Positions 50,650-60,504 of a stretch of DNA of 64,000 nt are shown piece by piece. A program made the position numbers and the translations under genes. The first letter of the stretch is position 1; each line of letters begins with the position of its first letter. The stretch spans positions 1 to 64,000 of the forward strand of contig NZ_CVSS01000051.1 of the NCBI RefSeq assembly GCF_001180185.1, read 5' to 3'. Below the pieces are notes generated by a model, which had not been told where the DNA came from, did not search any database, and was given only the letters and a program-made list of their open reading frames with translations. Source of the stretch: Candidatus Pelagibacter communis. Its GTDB lineage: Bacteria; Pseudomonadota; Alphaproteobacteria; Pelagibacterales; Pelagibacteraceae.

Positions 50650-51572
50650 GCTTTAAGTTCTTTCCAAAATGTTTTTGCAAGGTTTATTTTCGAAATATCA
50701 AATAATGTTTTTAATCCTGTTGGAGAAGTTACATTGATATCACCATTGAGTTTTTGATCAATAAAATCAATACCAGCCAAAAATATCTTATCTTTTTTTA
50801 AGTCTTTACCTACTAATTTTGATATTTTTTTCTCTTTTTGAGTTAAACTTGTTATTTTAGGTTTAGCACCTTTACTCATATTACTCAAAAAAGAGCCTTT
50901 TTTTGGAATTCTTGTAATAGCTCCACAAACTTTACCATTAATTAAAAAAACCCTCTTATCCCCAAAACTTATCTTTGGTAAATAAGTTTGGCATACAATA
51001 TGATTATGTTTTTTTATAAATTTGTTTATAAATTTAAGTTTGAACTTAGTCATTAAGCAAATATCATTACCTCCATGTCCATGTATAGGTTTTAAAATTA
51101 TCTTTTTATTTTTTTTTAAAAATCTTTTAACTTCGTAAGTATCTTGAGTAAATATAGTTTTAGGCATAAATTTAAGATATTTAGCAGAGTAAAGTTTTTC
51201 AGAAACATTTCTAATTGAGGTTGGATCATTTATTATTTTTACTTTATCTTTTATGGTATCTAAAATAAAAGTTGTGGAAATATACTCTGAATTGAAAGGA
51301 GGGTCTTGTCTAATGATAATGAAATTACATTTAGATAATTCTAAATTTTGTTTAGTCAATATTTCATAGAATTTTTTTTTGTTATAATCAATTTTGATAA
51401 AATAACCTTTGGCAATTACTTTGGAATTTATAATTGATAGATCTTTAGGATTATAATAAAATATTCTATATTTTTTTTTTTGAATTTCATTAGCTAAAAA
51501 AATAGTTGTATCAGTTAAAGGGTTAAGAGAGGAAAGATAATCACCTTGAATTGCTACAATTTTACTTATCAT
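50646..51572 (-). CDS. gshB: Glutathione synthetase
   Basis: GshB joins gamma-glutamylcysteine and glycine with ATP. The 308-residue ATP-grasp protein has FIIIRQDPPFNSEYISTTFILD, KIINDPTSIRNVSEKLYSAKY, IILKPIHGHGGNDI (ATP loop) and GDKRVFLINGKVCGAITRIPK, then the end DINVTSPTGLKTLFDIS, all as in the family. Its start overlaps the gshA stop by 11 bases, a two-gene glutathione operon. Confidence 0.92.
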   Translation of the reverse strand: MISKIVAIQGDYLSSLNPLTDTTIFLANEIQKKKYRIFYYNPKDLSIINSKVIAKGYFIKIDYNKKKFYEILTKQNLELSKCNFIIIRQDPPFNSEYISTTFILDTIKDKVKIINDPTSIRNVSEKLYSAKYLKFMPKTIFTQDTYEVKRFLKKNKKIILKPIHGHGGNDICLMTKFKLKFINKFIKKHNHIVCQTYLPKISFGDKRVFLINGKVCGAITRIPKKGSFLSNMSKGAKPKITSLTQKEKKISKLVGKDLKKDKIFLAGIDFIDQKLNGDINVTSPTGLKTLFDISKINLAKTFWKELKA

Positions 51573-52857
51573 AAAGTTCGTTTAAATCTCTATTTTTATA
51601 GAATTTATTAATCATATGATCAGCATTTGTTTTTTTATTATTAACTAATTTTTTTAAATGATTAAGAAATATAGTTTCATTTTTTTTATTTTTATTGAGC
51701 ACATCTCTTTTTTCTAATCCTTTTTGAGATATATCTAAAAAAGTTGAGGCCCAATAAAGCAGGTCTTTTCCCATTAATTGAGTATTAAATCCTTTTTGTG
51801 GTGATTCGATATAAGCATTAATTATTTTATTTTTATCCCATTTTGAAACTATATCATAAATTTCGTCTAGATTTCCGTAAAGCATTCCAATATAAAAAGC
51901 TGGTCCTGCACATAAACAATCCCAACCACAGGTATCCATAGATCTTAATTCAATATATTTCTTTAATCTATTTTCTGTAAAGATTGTACCAAGATGATTT
52001 GATAAGTCATACTCTGTTGGTAAACGATTTGAAATTTCACTGATTTTTCCATTCATAAAATCACTAAAACTATATTTCTTTCCCGATATATATTTTTCTT
52101 TTTCTTGTATAAATAAAATTGGAAAATTCATTACAAAATCTGCGTATTTTTCAAAATCAATTTCTTCAAAGAATAATTTCGGTAATCCACCCCGAGAAGT
52201 ATTTTGCCATACCTTTGATCTGTATGATAAATATTTACTTTTCTTTTTCTCAACAATTGATGAATTTGCAAATAGAGCAATAGAAATTGGAACAATTGAA
52301 TTCACAACTTTAAATTTTTTTATAAAATCTTTTTCAGAGCTATAATCTAAATTTAATTGGGTTCCACAAGTTCGATACATCATATCGAGACTTAATTTTC
52401 CTCCTAAAGGCATATCCTTACTCATTAATTTGTATCTTTCTTTAGGATTGTTAGGGATTTCATTGAGTTTGGAAATTGGATCAAAACCAGCACTAACAAT
52501 ACTTAAATTTAGCTTTTTTGTAACTTGTTTAAGCTCAAATAAATAATCATGAGACTCAGCACAAGCTTCATGAATATTATTAAGTTTTTCTCCTGATAAT
52601 TCTAATTGGTTTCCTGGTTCAAGAGTAATGTTTTTGTCACCTTTATTTAATCCAATTACATCTTTTTTTTCAAAAATCGGATTCCAACCAAATTCAAACA
52701 AGGCTGAAAACATTTCTTTAATCTTTAAGTAATCAATTCTTTTATTGTCTGCATTATTAAACAGAAATTTTTCATGCTCTATTCCAATTTTAAAGTTTTT
52801 TTCATTCTTAATACCAGAATTAAAATATTTGATAATTTGCTCTTTAGAATTAATCAT
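51562..52857 (-). CDS. gshA: Glutamate-cysteine ligase (plant/alphaproteobacterial type)
   Basis: This 431-residue enzyme of the GCS2 / plant-type class makes gamma-glutamylcysteine, the first step of glutathione synthesis. Motifs: FKIGIEHEKFLF (metal-binding Glu), ITLEPGNQLELSGE, MYRTCGTQLNLDYSSE, and RLKKYIELRSMDTCGWDCLCAGPAFYIG. The class is usual in alphaproteobacteria and plants and unlike E. coli GshA. It is the first gene of the gshA-gshB pair. Confidence 0.92.
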   Translation of the reverse strand: MINSKEQIIKYFNSGIKNEKNFKIGIEHEKFLFNNADNKRIDYLKIKEMFSALFEFGWNPIFEKKDVIGLNKGDKNITLEPGNQLELSGEKLNNIHEACAESHDYLFELKQVTKKLNLSIVSAGFDPISKLNEIPNNPKERYKLMSKDMPLGGKLSLDMMYRTCGTQLNLDYSSEKDFIKKFKVVNSIVPISIALFANSSIVEKKKSKYLSYRSKVWQNTSRGGLPKLFFEEIDFEKYADFVMNFPILFIQEKEKYISGKKYSFSDFMNGKISEISNRLPTEYDLSNHLGTIFTENRLKKYIELRSMDTCGWDCLCAGPAFYIGMLYGNLDEIYDIVSKWDKNKIINAYIESPQKGFNTQLMGKDLLYWASTFLDISQKGLEKRDVLNKNKKNETIFLNHLKKLVNNKKTNADHMINKFYKNRDLNELYDK

Positions 52858-52887
52858 AAATTCTTAAATAGTATTTAATTTATTATT

Positions 52888-53448
52888 TTAAAGAAAAGAA
52901 TAAGGCTTTCTTGAAAATATTCTTTTTACCATAGGTGAAAAATCTTCTAGTGTCATGCTTTTAAAATTAGGATCAAAAGAGGCTTGGTCCCATTTTTCAC
53001 AAAAATTTAATGCATCATTATAAAATTCGTGATCTTTATATTTATCTCTTAGATTTTTATTTTTTCCTAAATGATGAGCATAGTAATACATTTGAAATTC
53101 ACCATGTTTTTCAATTATCCAATGTGTTTTTTTTGTCACATAAGGTTTAAGAATAGCAGCAGCATATTCCGAGTGGTTTAATGGAGCTAATTCATCACCT
53201 ATGTCATGAAGTAAAGCTGCAACAACCATTTCTTCTTCCGCTTTATCATTAAAAGCACGTGTTGCTGTTTGAAGTGAATGTTCTAGTCTTGAAATTTTGT
53301 AACCTTCCAAAGTTTTTGTTAATCCTTTTAAATAGACCAATATTCTTTCAGCAGTTTTATTGATGTATTCTTTTTCATATCTGTCTAATAAAAGATATTC
53401 ATCTTTATTTCCATCCTTCATCTGAGTAAAGTTAACTGTTTTCATCAA
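52888..53448 (-). CDS. HD-domain phosphohydrolase-like protein
   Basis: A 186-residue HD-superfamily protein: His in SRLEHSLQTATRAF, the HD pair in VVAALLHDIGDELAPLNHSEYAAAIL, and HWIIEKHGEFQMYYYAHHLG. Metal-dependent phosphohydrolases of this kind cleave nucleotides or phosphonates; some relatives (PhnZ-like) oxidise phosphonates. Its start overlaps the purF stop by four bases. Substrate unknown. Confidence 0.8.
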   Translation of the reverse strand: MMKTVNFTQMKDGNKDEYLLLDRYEKEYINKTAERILVYLKGLTKTLEGYKISRLEHSLQTATRAFNDKAEEEMVVAALLHDIGDELAPLNHSEYAAAILKPYVTKKTHWIIEKHGEFQMYYYAHHLGKNKNLRDKYKDHEFYNDALNFCEKWDQASFDPNFKSMTLEDFSPMVKRIFSRKPYSFL

Positions 53449-54926
53449 TTATTAGAGTTTGTATTTAATAAAGAAAGTTGAGTAATTTTGCTGTCACCTA
53501 ATTCATCAATTGGTTTAACAGGATATTCTCCAGTAAAATAGTGATCTGTTAACTGAGGATAACCTCTATCTCTTTTCTCAAAACCAATTGCCCTGTACAT
53601 TCCTTCAATAGATAAAAATTTTAAAGATCTTGCCCCAATATACTTACAAATTTCATCATTAGTTTTGTTTGCAGCTAGAAGTTCTTTTCTTGTAGGAGTA
53701 TCAACACCGTAAAAATCAGGATATCGAATCTCAGGACAAGCAATTTTAACATGCACTGCTTTAGCTCCAGCATCGTAAAGCATTTTTACAATTTTAAGAG
53801 ACGTCGTACCCCTGACTAAAGAGTCATCAATTAAAATTATATTTTTATTTTTTATAGTTGTTTCATTTGCATTCAATTTAAGCTTTACTCCTAAACTTCT
53901 TATTTGCTGACTTGGTTCAATAAAAGTTCTTCCAACATAATGATTTCTAATTAAACCGTGCTCAAAATTTTTCCCTAAATGTTGAGCAAATCCTAACGCG
54001 GCAGCGTTTCCACTATCTGGTACTGGAACAATAATGTCTGCATCAATATCATTTTCTTTAGCAAGCTCTTTTCCTAAATTTTTTCTGTGTTCGTAAGCTG
54101 TTCTACCATTTAAAATACTGTCAGGTCTTGCAAAATATATATATTCAAAAACGCAAGGTCTAACTTTTTTTGGAGAAAAAGGCTTAATGCTTTTTAGTTT
54201 GTTATCTTCAATAATTACTATCTCTCCATTTTCAACTTCTCTTAAAAATTTCGCACCAATAATATCTAATGCACATGTTTCAGATGCAAGCACATAACTA
54301 TTTTTTAGTTTTCCAATTACTAATGGTCTAATACCATAGGGATCTCTTACGCCAATTAGAGATTTTTGAGTAAGCATCACTAAAGCATAACCACCTTGAA
54401 TTTGAAATATTGCATCTACAACTTTATCTATTGTTTTAACTCTTTTAGATTTGGCGATTAATTGTACAATCGTTTCAGTGTCTGATGTTGTATAAAAAAT
54501 AGCACCTTCCTCTACAAGCTTATTTCTTAAGTATATTGAATTTGTTAAATTCCCATTGTGTGCAACTCCGATACCACCCGCATTGGTATCTGCAAAAAAG
54601 GGCTGAATATTCCTTAAAGTATTACTTCCTGTAGTGCTATATCTATTATGACCTATTGCATAATTTCCTTTTAGTCTTTTAAGAATTTTTTCTTTATTAA
54701 AATTATCTCCAACTAACCCGAATCTTTTTTCTGAGTAATATTGTTCGCCATCAAATGTCACAATACCACAACCCTCTTGACCTCTGTGTTGTAAGGCATG
54801 TAAGCCTAACGCAGTCATCGCTGACGCATCCTCTATATTGCTGATACCAAATACACCACACTCCTCATTAAATTTTGGATTATAGATCTTCAATTTTTTC
54901 TTTGGAATCTTGATAAGTTTTTTCAT
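53445..54926 (-). CDS. purF: Amidophosphoribosyltransferase
   Basis: PurF catalyses the first step of purine synthesis (PRPP + glutamine). The glutaminase nucleophile is C23 in NEECGVFGISN, so a 22-residue leader would be removed. Other motifs are LQHRGQEGCGIVTF, HNGNLTNS, the PRPP loop IILIDDSLVRGTTS and KIACPEIRYPDFYGVDTP. The 493-residue length is normal. Its 5' end overlaps the cvpA 3' end by 47 bases, and the only ATG in the leader is the first, so this long overlap seems real or translation begins at a non-ATG codon inside. Confidence 0.93.
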   Translation of the reverse strand: MKKLIKIPKKKLKIYNPKFNEECGVFGISNIEDASAMTALGLHALQHRGQEGCGIVTFDGEQYYSEKRFGLVGDNFNKEKILKRLKGNYAIGHNRYSTTGSNTLRNIQPFFADTNAGGIGVAHNGNLTNSIYLRNKLVEEGAIFYTTSDTETIVQLIAKSKRVKTIDKVVDAIFQIQGGYALVMLTQKSLIGVRDPYGIRPLVIGKLKNSYVLASETCALDIIGAKFLREVENGEIVIIEDNKLKSIKPFSPKKVRPCVFEYIYFARPDSILNGRTAYEHRKNLGKELAKENDIDADIIVPVPDSGNAAALGFAQHLGKNFEHGLIRNHYVGRTFIEPSQQIRSLGVKLKLNANETTIKNKNIILIDDSLVRGTTSLKIVKMLYDAGAKAVHVKIACPEIRYPDFYGVDTPTRKELLAANKTNDEICKYIGARSLKFLSIEGMYRAIGFEKRDRGYPQLTDHYFTGEYPVKPIDELGDSKITQLSLLNTNSNN

Positions 54927-55425
54927 CTGGAAATTCTTTCAGTAAATAATTACTACCTTTCACTAAATATGAAAAGACATAAGATTTATCTGAATTTATC
55001 GGCCATTTTTCATGATTATAAACAACATGTGCGCCTGAAAATATACATACTGAAATTATATATGCTCTTAAAAATCCAAAAAAGAATCCAAAAATAGTGT
55101 CTAAACTTCCAATACCAGTATAACTAATAACTTTACTAATTCCTTTATTAACCATTAAAACAAAAAAAATAACAATAATAAATATACTAATACCTAGAAC
55201 TACGTCTAAAACATATTCGTTATCTAATATATCTGAAAAGTAAGGTTTTATTTTTGGAAATATGATTAATGTTATTATATAAGCCAACAACCATTTAGCC
55301 ATAGAAAGAACACTTAGAACAAAACCTTTTTTATAGCAACTGATTAAAGATAAGATTGTAATAACTAAATAAATTAGATCAATCAAAGAAATTACCTTAT
55401 AAATTTTAACAAAAAAATCTAACAT
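54880..55425 (-). CDS. cvpA: CvpA family membrane protein
   Basis: A 181-residue CvpA protein with four membrane segments. The pattern DLIYLVITILSLISCYKKGFVLSVLSMAKWLLAYI and GSLDTIFGFFFGFLRAYIISV is typical. The gene is regularly found next to purF, and its role in colicin V production, envelope or virulence is poorly defined. Its ATG overlaps the stop of the MMPL gene by one base. Confidence 0.87.
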   Translation of the reverse strand: MLDFFVKIYKVISLIDLIYLVITILSLISCYKKGFVLSVLSMAKWLLAYIITLIIFPKIKPYFSDILDNEYVLDVVLGISIFIIVIFFVLMVNKGISKVISYTGIGSLDTIFGFFFGFLRAYIISVCIFSGAHVVYNHEKWPINSDKSYVFSYLVKGSNYLLKEFPDEKTYQDSKEKIEDL

Positions 55426-57812
55426 TATTTTTTAAAAGGTTTCAAAACTAAAATTAAAGAAGGTAATAAAGTTAAAACTGAAACCATAGCCAACAACATT
55501 GCTAAACCTGTGAATATCCCAAAATAAATTGTGGGAATAAACTTTGAAAGTATCAAAATAGAAAACCCAAAAACAATTGTTATTGATGTATTTAAAATTG
55601 CTACACCAACAGTAGAGTGACAAGTTTGTAATGTAGTTTTGTAATCTCCTATCTTGTTAAATTCCTCCTTAAATCTATAAATGTAATGAATACTGTTATC
55701 TACTGCAATACCTATAGTAATTGCAGCAATTGTAATAGTCATCATGTCTAGAGGAATGCCTAGAATTCCAATTATGCCAAGAATAAAAAAAGCAGCGATG
55801 AAATTTGGCACTATACCAATCAAAGATAATTTGATATTTTTAAATAATACCAGAAACATTGTGAAAATTCCAATCATGACTAATCCCAAAGTTAAAATTT
55901 GAGATTTGAATAAACTTTGTAAGAGATTGTTAAATAAAATTAATACACCAGCTAATTTAAATCTGTTTTTATCTAAATTAAGTTTACTCTGAAGATCATC
56001 TTCTATTCTGTTGATTAAATCATTTCTTCTTAAATCCTCTTGTGAGTCGATTATTCTTAAACTTATTCGAGCCTCGTTATCTTTTATTGAAATATAAGGG
56101 TCTACTATTTCTGTTTTTATACTTTGGGGAATTTTAGTATATAAAACCCCCATTTCTAAAGTACCTAGAGGCTTATCATTGTTTAGTTGCGTAGCAACAT
56201 CAATAATAGAGGAAAATGATAAGACTTTACCAGTCTCTGGTAGACTATCTAGATAATTATGAACATTAGCAATTGTGTCAATTTTATCTTTCGTGAACCA
56301 ATATTTTTCATTATCGTTTTCATCTTCATTTTCCCAATCTTCGAATTCATCATCATCTTTTAATTGCTCGTTATTTAAATTAGGAAATTTTAAAATAACC
56401 TCTAATGGGGTTGTTCCTCCTAATTTATCATCAATTAATTTCATTCCTTTATATATTTCAGTTTTTTTACTGAAGTAATTTATAAAACTATTTTCCACCT
56501 CTAATTTGCTAACACCAAAAATACTTATAAGTAAGATAACGCTAGTTATCATAAAAATTGGAATTTTAAATTTTAGAGATATCTCTCCAAGAAGCTTTGT
56601 TATTTTTGAACCGTTATCTTTTTTAATAGATATATTTTTGGTAGAAGTGAAACTTAATAAAGTCGGAAGTAAAGTAAAAGTAATTATAAATGATGTGATT
56701 AATCCAAAGGTCATCATCCAGCCAAAATCAATAATTGGTTTTATTTCACTAAAAATTAAGGACAAAAAAGCTATAATAGTTGTCAAAACTGTATACAGAA
56801 TTGGCCAAAACATTTTACTAGTCGTCAAAATTAATATTTCCAAATTAGATTTAGCTGAATTTGATTTTCGAAATTGTAAAAATCTTGTGCTCATATGAAT
56901 ATTCATTGCCATTGTTAAAATTAACATTAATGCAATAAAATTAGAGGAGATTACTGTTACTTTCCAACCAAGTAAGCCAAGTAACCCCATCATTATAATT
57001 ACAGAAAAAAAACAACTACTTATAGGAACTATTATCCAAATTAACTTTTTAAAGACAAACCAGAGAGTTGCTATTATAAATATTAAAACCCCAAGACCAA
57101 AAACAATAATATCACTTTTGATAAATGTCATCATATCATCAGCAATCATTGGAATACCACCTAAATAAATTTTTCCAATATCTTCATAACTTTTTATTAC
57201 ATCTCTAATTTCTGAAATATTGTTATGATTTTGTTTTTTTATTAAATCTTTATATTCTTCAATTTCTCTTCGTGATAAATTTTCAATATTTTCTAAAACT
57301 GGCCTTTGCTTGATATTAACTATTATTCCACTTGTCTTTCCATCCTCACTTATAACAAAGTTTCTAAATACTGGACTATTTAGAATTTCTTTAAAGCCTC
57401 TCTCTCTATCAATATCTTCATCCTTAAGTGTTTTAAAGGACACTAATCTTTCCTGAAGAGGTGCATCTGAATTATTTAACAAGGGTATATCTAATAATGT
57501 GATTACACTGTGAACCCAATCCAAACTTTGAATTTTATATTTTAAGCTTAATAAATTATTTATGGAAGCATTTGTAACCATACCCTCATTTGGAGTATAT
57601 GTTAGTATCAAAAATTCTTTTGATCCGTATCGATTAGTTATTTCTCTCAAATACTCTAGGTCAGGATCTCCTTCTATTAACAAAGTTTCAGAGGAAGCGT
57701 CTAACCTAAAATCCTTAGAGAAATAACCAAAACTAAAAAGTATTATCAATAAAATTGCAAAAACAGACTTTGGATTTTTTAATATTGTACTTTCATACAA
57801 ATTTACAAACAT
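55425..57812 (-). CDS. RND/MMPL family exporter
   Basis: A 795-residue protein with the RND plan: first membrane helix, a large periplasmic domain (residues 35-215), a block of five to six helices, a second periplasmic domain (about 430-620), and a closing block ending in VLTLLPSLILVLKPFKK. The key segment TIAAITIGIAVDNSIHYIYRFKEEF carries the acidic residue of the family. Related proteins move hydrophobic molecules such as lipids or hopanoids. It lies 20 bases behind dnaB, upstream of cvpA-purF. Confidence 0.87.
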   Translation of the reverse strand: MFVNLYESTILKNPKSVFAILLIILFSFGYFSKDFRLDASSETLLIEGDPDLEYLREITNRYGSKEFLILTYTPNEGMVTNASINNLLSLKYKIQSLDWVHSVITLLDIPLLNNSDAPLQERLVSFKTLKDEDIDRERGFKEILNSPVFRNFVISEDGKTSGIIVNIKQRPVLENIENLSRREIEEYKDLIKKQNHNNISEIRDVIKSYEDIGKIYLGGIPMIADDMMTFIKSDIIVFGLGVLIFIIATLWFVFKKLIWIIVPISSCFFSVIIMMGLLGLLGWKVTVISSNFIALMLILTMAMNIHMSTRFLQFRKSNSAKSNLEILILTTSKMFWPILYTVLTTIIAFLSLIFSEIKPIIDFGWMMTFGLITSFIITFTLLPTLLSFTSTKNISIKKDNGSKITKLLGEISLKFKIPIFMITSVILLISIFGVSKLEVENSFINYFSKKTEIYKGMKLIDDKLGGTTPLEVILKFPNLNNEQLKDDDEFEDWENEDENDNEKYWFTKDKIDTIANVHNYLDSLPETGKVLSFSSIIDVATQLNNDKPLGTLEMGVLYTKIPQSIKTEIVDPYISIKDNEARISLRIIDSQEDLRRNDLINRIEDDLQSKLNLDKNRFKLAGVLILFNNLLQSLFKSQILTLGLVMIGIFTMFLVLFKNIKLSLIGIVPNFIAAFFILGIIGILGIPLDMMTITIAAITIGIAVDNSIHYIYRFKEEFNKIGDYKTTLQTCHSTVGVAILNTSITIVFGFSILILSKFIPTIYFGIFTGLAMLLAMVSVLTLLPSLILVLKPFKK

Positions 57813-57832
57813 AAGTTCTTTTATATTGGAAA

Positions 57833-59251
57833 TTAATTAATTTGAGTATCTTTAAATTTGGTAAATCTTTCCTCAAATTCAAGAGTTACTTTACCAATCG
57901 GACCGTGTCGTTGTTTCCCAATTATAATTTCTGCTAAATGAGCAACCTCATTCATCTTGGCTTGCCATTCAGCATGTTCTACTGTTGCTTCTCGTGGTTC
58001 TTTTCTTTGAAGATAATAACCTTCTCTATAAACAAACATAACAACATCAGCATCTTGTTCTATTGATCCAGATTCTCTCAGATCTGCTAGTTGTGGTTTG
58101 TGATCATCACGTTGCTCAACTTGACGTGATAATTGAGATAATGCGACTACGGGAACACTAAGTTCTTTAGCTATAGCTTTGAGACCTTGAGTAATTTGAG
58201 AAATTTCTTGAACTCTGCCATCTTTATTAGCTGTTGTTCCTCTCATAAGCTGTATATAATCAACAACGATCATTTCCAATCCATGTAATCTTTTAATCCT
58301 TCTTGCGCGATTACTCATAGCCGCAATACTAATTGCAGGTGTTTCATCTATGAATAGTGGGAGTTCAGCTATATTTTTTGATGTTTCTAAAAATTGATCA
58401 AACTGTTCATCTGAAATTCTTCCACGTCTAATATCATTTGACCCTATTCTTGCTTGTTCTGACAGTATTCTAGTTGATAGCTGCTCAGATGACATTTCTA
58501 ATGAAAAAAAAGCTATTGAAGATTTTTTTCCATTGTCTTGAACATATTTTGCAGCATTGAATGCGATATTGGTTGCTAAAGATGTTTTTCCCATAGAGGG
58601 TCGACCTGCGATGATAATTAAATCTGAATTATGAAAACCACCAAGTTTGTCATCTAAATCTCTTAGCCCGGTTGGAACTCCAACTATTCCTCCTTCATTT
58701 TTATAAGCAGCTGATGCCATTTCAATAGTTTGTTTCATTGCATCATCAAATTTAATTAAAGATGAATTAAAAGATCCTTTTTCAGCTAAATCAAATAATA
58801 ACCTCTCAGAGTTTTCTATAATATTTTGACCACTTGAGTCCAAATCATTCATTTTTGCATTATCTATAGTTTGCTCAGATATTTTAATTAGTTCGCGCCT
58901 CACATACATGTCGTAAATTATTTTGGAATATTCAATCGCTTGTCTTAAAGAAGTAGAGAACTTGGTAATTTTTACTAAGTATTCAGGTACGTTTAAGTCA
59001 TCTTTTTCATTTTCAAAATAATTCTTTAGAGTAATTGGATTTGCAAGCATCCCCTTATAAATTAAATTTTCAATAGCATTATAAATTTTTTGATGCATTG
59101 GGTCATAAAAATTTATATTAGATATCATTGCACTTATTTCATCAAAAATTTCGTTGGTGACTAGTATTGAGCCTATCACTGATTGCTCAGCCTCAATATT
59201 GTTAGGAAGTTCTTTAAATTTATCCTGAATAACACTAAGACTTTTTTCCAT
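57833..59251 (-). CDS. dnaB: Replicative DNA helicase DnaB
   Basis: The hexameric helicase that unwinds the replication fork. An N-terminal domain (LPNNIEAEQSVIGSIL) is followed by the RecA-like motor: Walker A IIAGRPSMGKTSLA, Walker B EMIVVDYIQLM, AIAKELSVPVVALSQLSRQVEQRDD, and PQLADLRESGSIEQDADVVMF. Length 472 is normal and no intein is present. The gene order dnaB-rplI-rpsR-rpsF is common to many bacteria. Confidence 0.95.
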   Translation of the reverse strand: MEKSLSVIQDKFKELPNNIEAEQSVIGSILVTNEIFDEISAMISNINFYDPMHQKIYNAIENLIYKGMLANPITLKNYFENEKDDLNVPEYLVKITKFSTSLRQAIEYSKIIYDMYVRRELIKISEQTIDNAKMNDLDSSGQNIIENSERLLFDLAEKGSFNSSLIKFDDAMKQTIEMASAAYKNEGGIVGVPTGLRDLDDKLGGFHNSDLIIIAGRPSMGKTSLATNIAFNAAKYVQDNGKKSSIAFFSLEMSSEQLSTRILSEQARIGSNDIRRGRISDEQFDQFLETSKNIAELPLFIDETPAISIAAMSNRARRIKRLHGLEMIVVDYIQLMRGTTANKDGRVQEISQITQGLKAIAKELSVPVVALSQLSRQVEQRDDHKPQLADLRESGSIEQDADVVMFVYREGYYLQRKEPREATVEHAEWQAKMNEVAHLAEIIIGKQRHGPIGKVTLEFEERFTKFKDTQIN

Positions 59252-59319
59252 TATTAGAAAATATATGAAAATGCTTTATTTAAGAATTTAAAAAAAGTGT
59301 TGTGGATGAAATTGTATAA

Positions 59320-59778
59320 TTATTGAATAGATTCAGCAGATTTTACATTAATTATTATTTCTGCATCAACTGCAGAGTGCAATGAAATTTTAACTTTATG
59401 CTTACCAAGAGTTTTTATTTCTTGGACCGGTTGTATCATTGAAGGTTTAATATCAACCTTGTCTTTTTCTTGAATTAATTTTGCTATTTCAGTTGGTTTA
59501 ACTGAACCATATAATTCATTATTTTCTGTACTCAATTTCTTTACTTGATACTCTTTTTTATTTACTTGGTCAGAAATCTTTTGAGCTTCAGCTTTTTTAC
59601 TGTTATCTTTTTTGGCAAGATCAGACTTAATTTTCTCCACTTCTTTTATATTTTCTTTTGATGCGTATAATGCTTTTTTGTTCGCTATTAAAAAGTTTCT
59701 AGCAAATCCTCTTCTGACATCTATAATTTGTCCTATCGATCCAATTCTTTTTATATTTTCTAATAAAATAACTTTCAT
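59320..59778 (-). CDS. rplI: 50S ribosomal protein bL9
   Basis: bL9 binds 23S rRNA. The start MKVILLENIKRIGSIGQIIDVRRGFARNFLIANKKALYAS is the classic N-terminal domain, followed by the long connecting helix and the C-terminal domain (LGKHKVKISLHSAVDAEI). It is two bases after rpsR. Length 152 is normal. Confidence 0.95.
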   Translation of the reverse strand: MKVILLENIKRIGSIGQIIDVRRGFARNFLIANKKALYASKENIKEVEKIKSDLAKKDNSKKAEAQKISDQVNKKEYQVKKLSTENNELYGSVKPTEIAKLIQEKDKVDIKPSMIQPVQEIKTLGKHKVKISLHSAVDAEIIINVKSAESIQ

Positions 59779-59779
59779 T

Positions 59780-60052
59780 TTATAATAGTGCTAAATTTCT
59801 AGCTCTTTTTATTGAAATAGATAACTCTCTTTGTTTTTTTTGGCTCACATTAGTAATTCTTGAGGGTAATATTTTTCCATTTTCAGAAATGTACTTTTTA
59901 AGCAATTTTATGTTTTTATAATCTATTTTTGGTGCACCCTTAACAGACAATGGACAACTTTTTTTGAATTTATATTTATTTGGTTGAAAAATACTTAGTT
60001 TAGCAAAATTACTTTGTTTTCCTTTCTTATTTCCACTTTGTCTTTTAGGCAT
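59780..60052 (-). CDS. rpsR: 30S ribosomal protein bS18
   Basis: A 90-residue bS18 with the conserved [54 protein letters not shown] two codons earlier (60058) is open, but the ATG at 60052 that overlaps the rpsF stop region (TGATCATG) gives [10 protein letters not shown] and was chosen. The N-terminal half is basic. Confidence 0.94.
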   Translation of the reverse strand: MPKRQSGNKKGKQSNFAKLSIFQPNKYKFKKSCPLSVKGAPKIDYKNIKLLKKYISENGKILPSRITNVSQKKQRELSISIKRARNLALL

Positions 60053-60054
60053 GA

Positions 60055-60417
60055 TCAATTAGTATTTTTCTCTTTTTTTTCAAATTTTTCATTATCATCT
60101 TTTTTAGAAAAGTAATTTGTATCTAGATCAAAGTTTTTAACTTTAACAGTTAAATATCTTAATAATTTTTTATCAATAGACTCATTTTTTTCTAATTCTT
60201 CAACTACTTTACTTTTACCTTTAATTTTAAAATGAATGTAACTACCTTTCTTATTTTTTTTTATTAAGAAAGCCAAGTTTAATAAACCCCAGTTTTCTGT
60301 TTTAACAACCTCTCCCTCATTTTTTTCTACTATTTTTGAGTATTTTTCAGTTAGCTGCCTAAGCTCACTTGGTGAAGTATCTTGTCTAGCTATAATAGTG
60401 TGTTCGTATAAATTCAT
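60055..60417 (-). CDS. rpsF: 30S ribosomal protein bS6
   Basis: bS6 of 120 residues, paired with bS18 in the 30S platform. It starts [22 protein letters not shown] and has [31 protein letters not shown], the standard core. It is the first gene of rpsF-rpsR-rplI-dnaB, with an 87-base divergent spacer to fabD. Confidence 0.94.
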   Translation of the reverse strand: MNLYEHTIIARQDTSPSELRQLTEKYSKIVEKNEGEVVKTENWGLLNLAFLIKKNKKGSYIHFKIKGKSKVVEELEKNESIDKKLLRYLTVKVKNFDLDTNYFSKKDDNEKFEKKEKNTN

Positions 60418-60504
60418 TTAAATTCTTTAATAAAACGAGAGGATATACTATTATAAGTCTTTAATTACAACACAAAAAAAAGACTAAAATTAAAAAAATT
60501 TTAT

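Noticed and set aside
56506-56898. 130-residue plus-strand frame inside the MMPL gene
   Set aside because: It is antisense to a clear RND transporter and contains only low-complexity hydrophobic sequence.
60418-60504. Possible tRNA or small RNA between rpsF and fabD
   Set aside because: No cloverleaf or stable stem is visible; the spacer is AT-rich and probably only holds divergent promoters.
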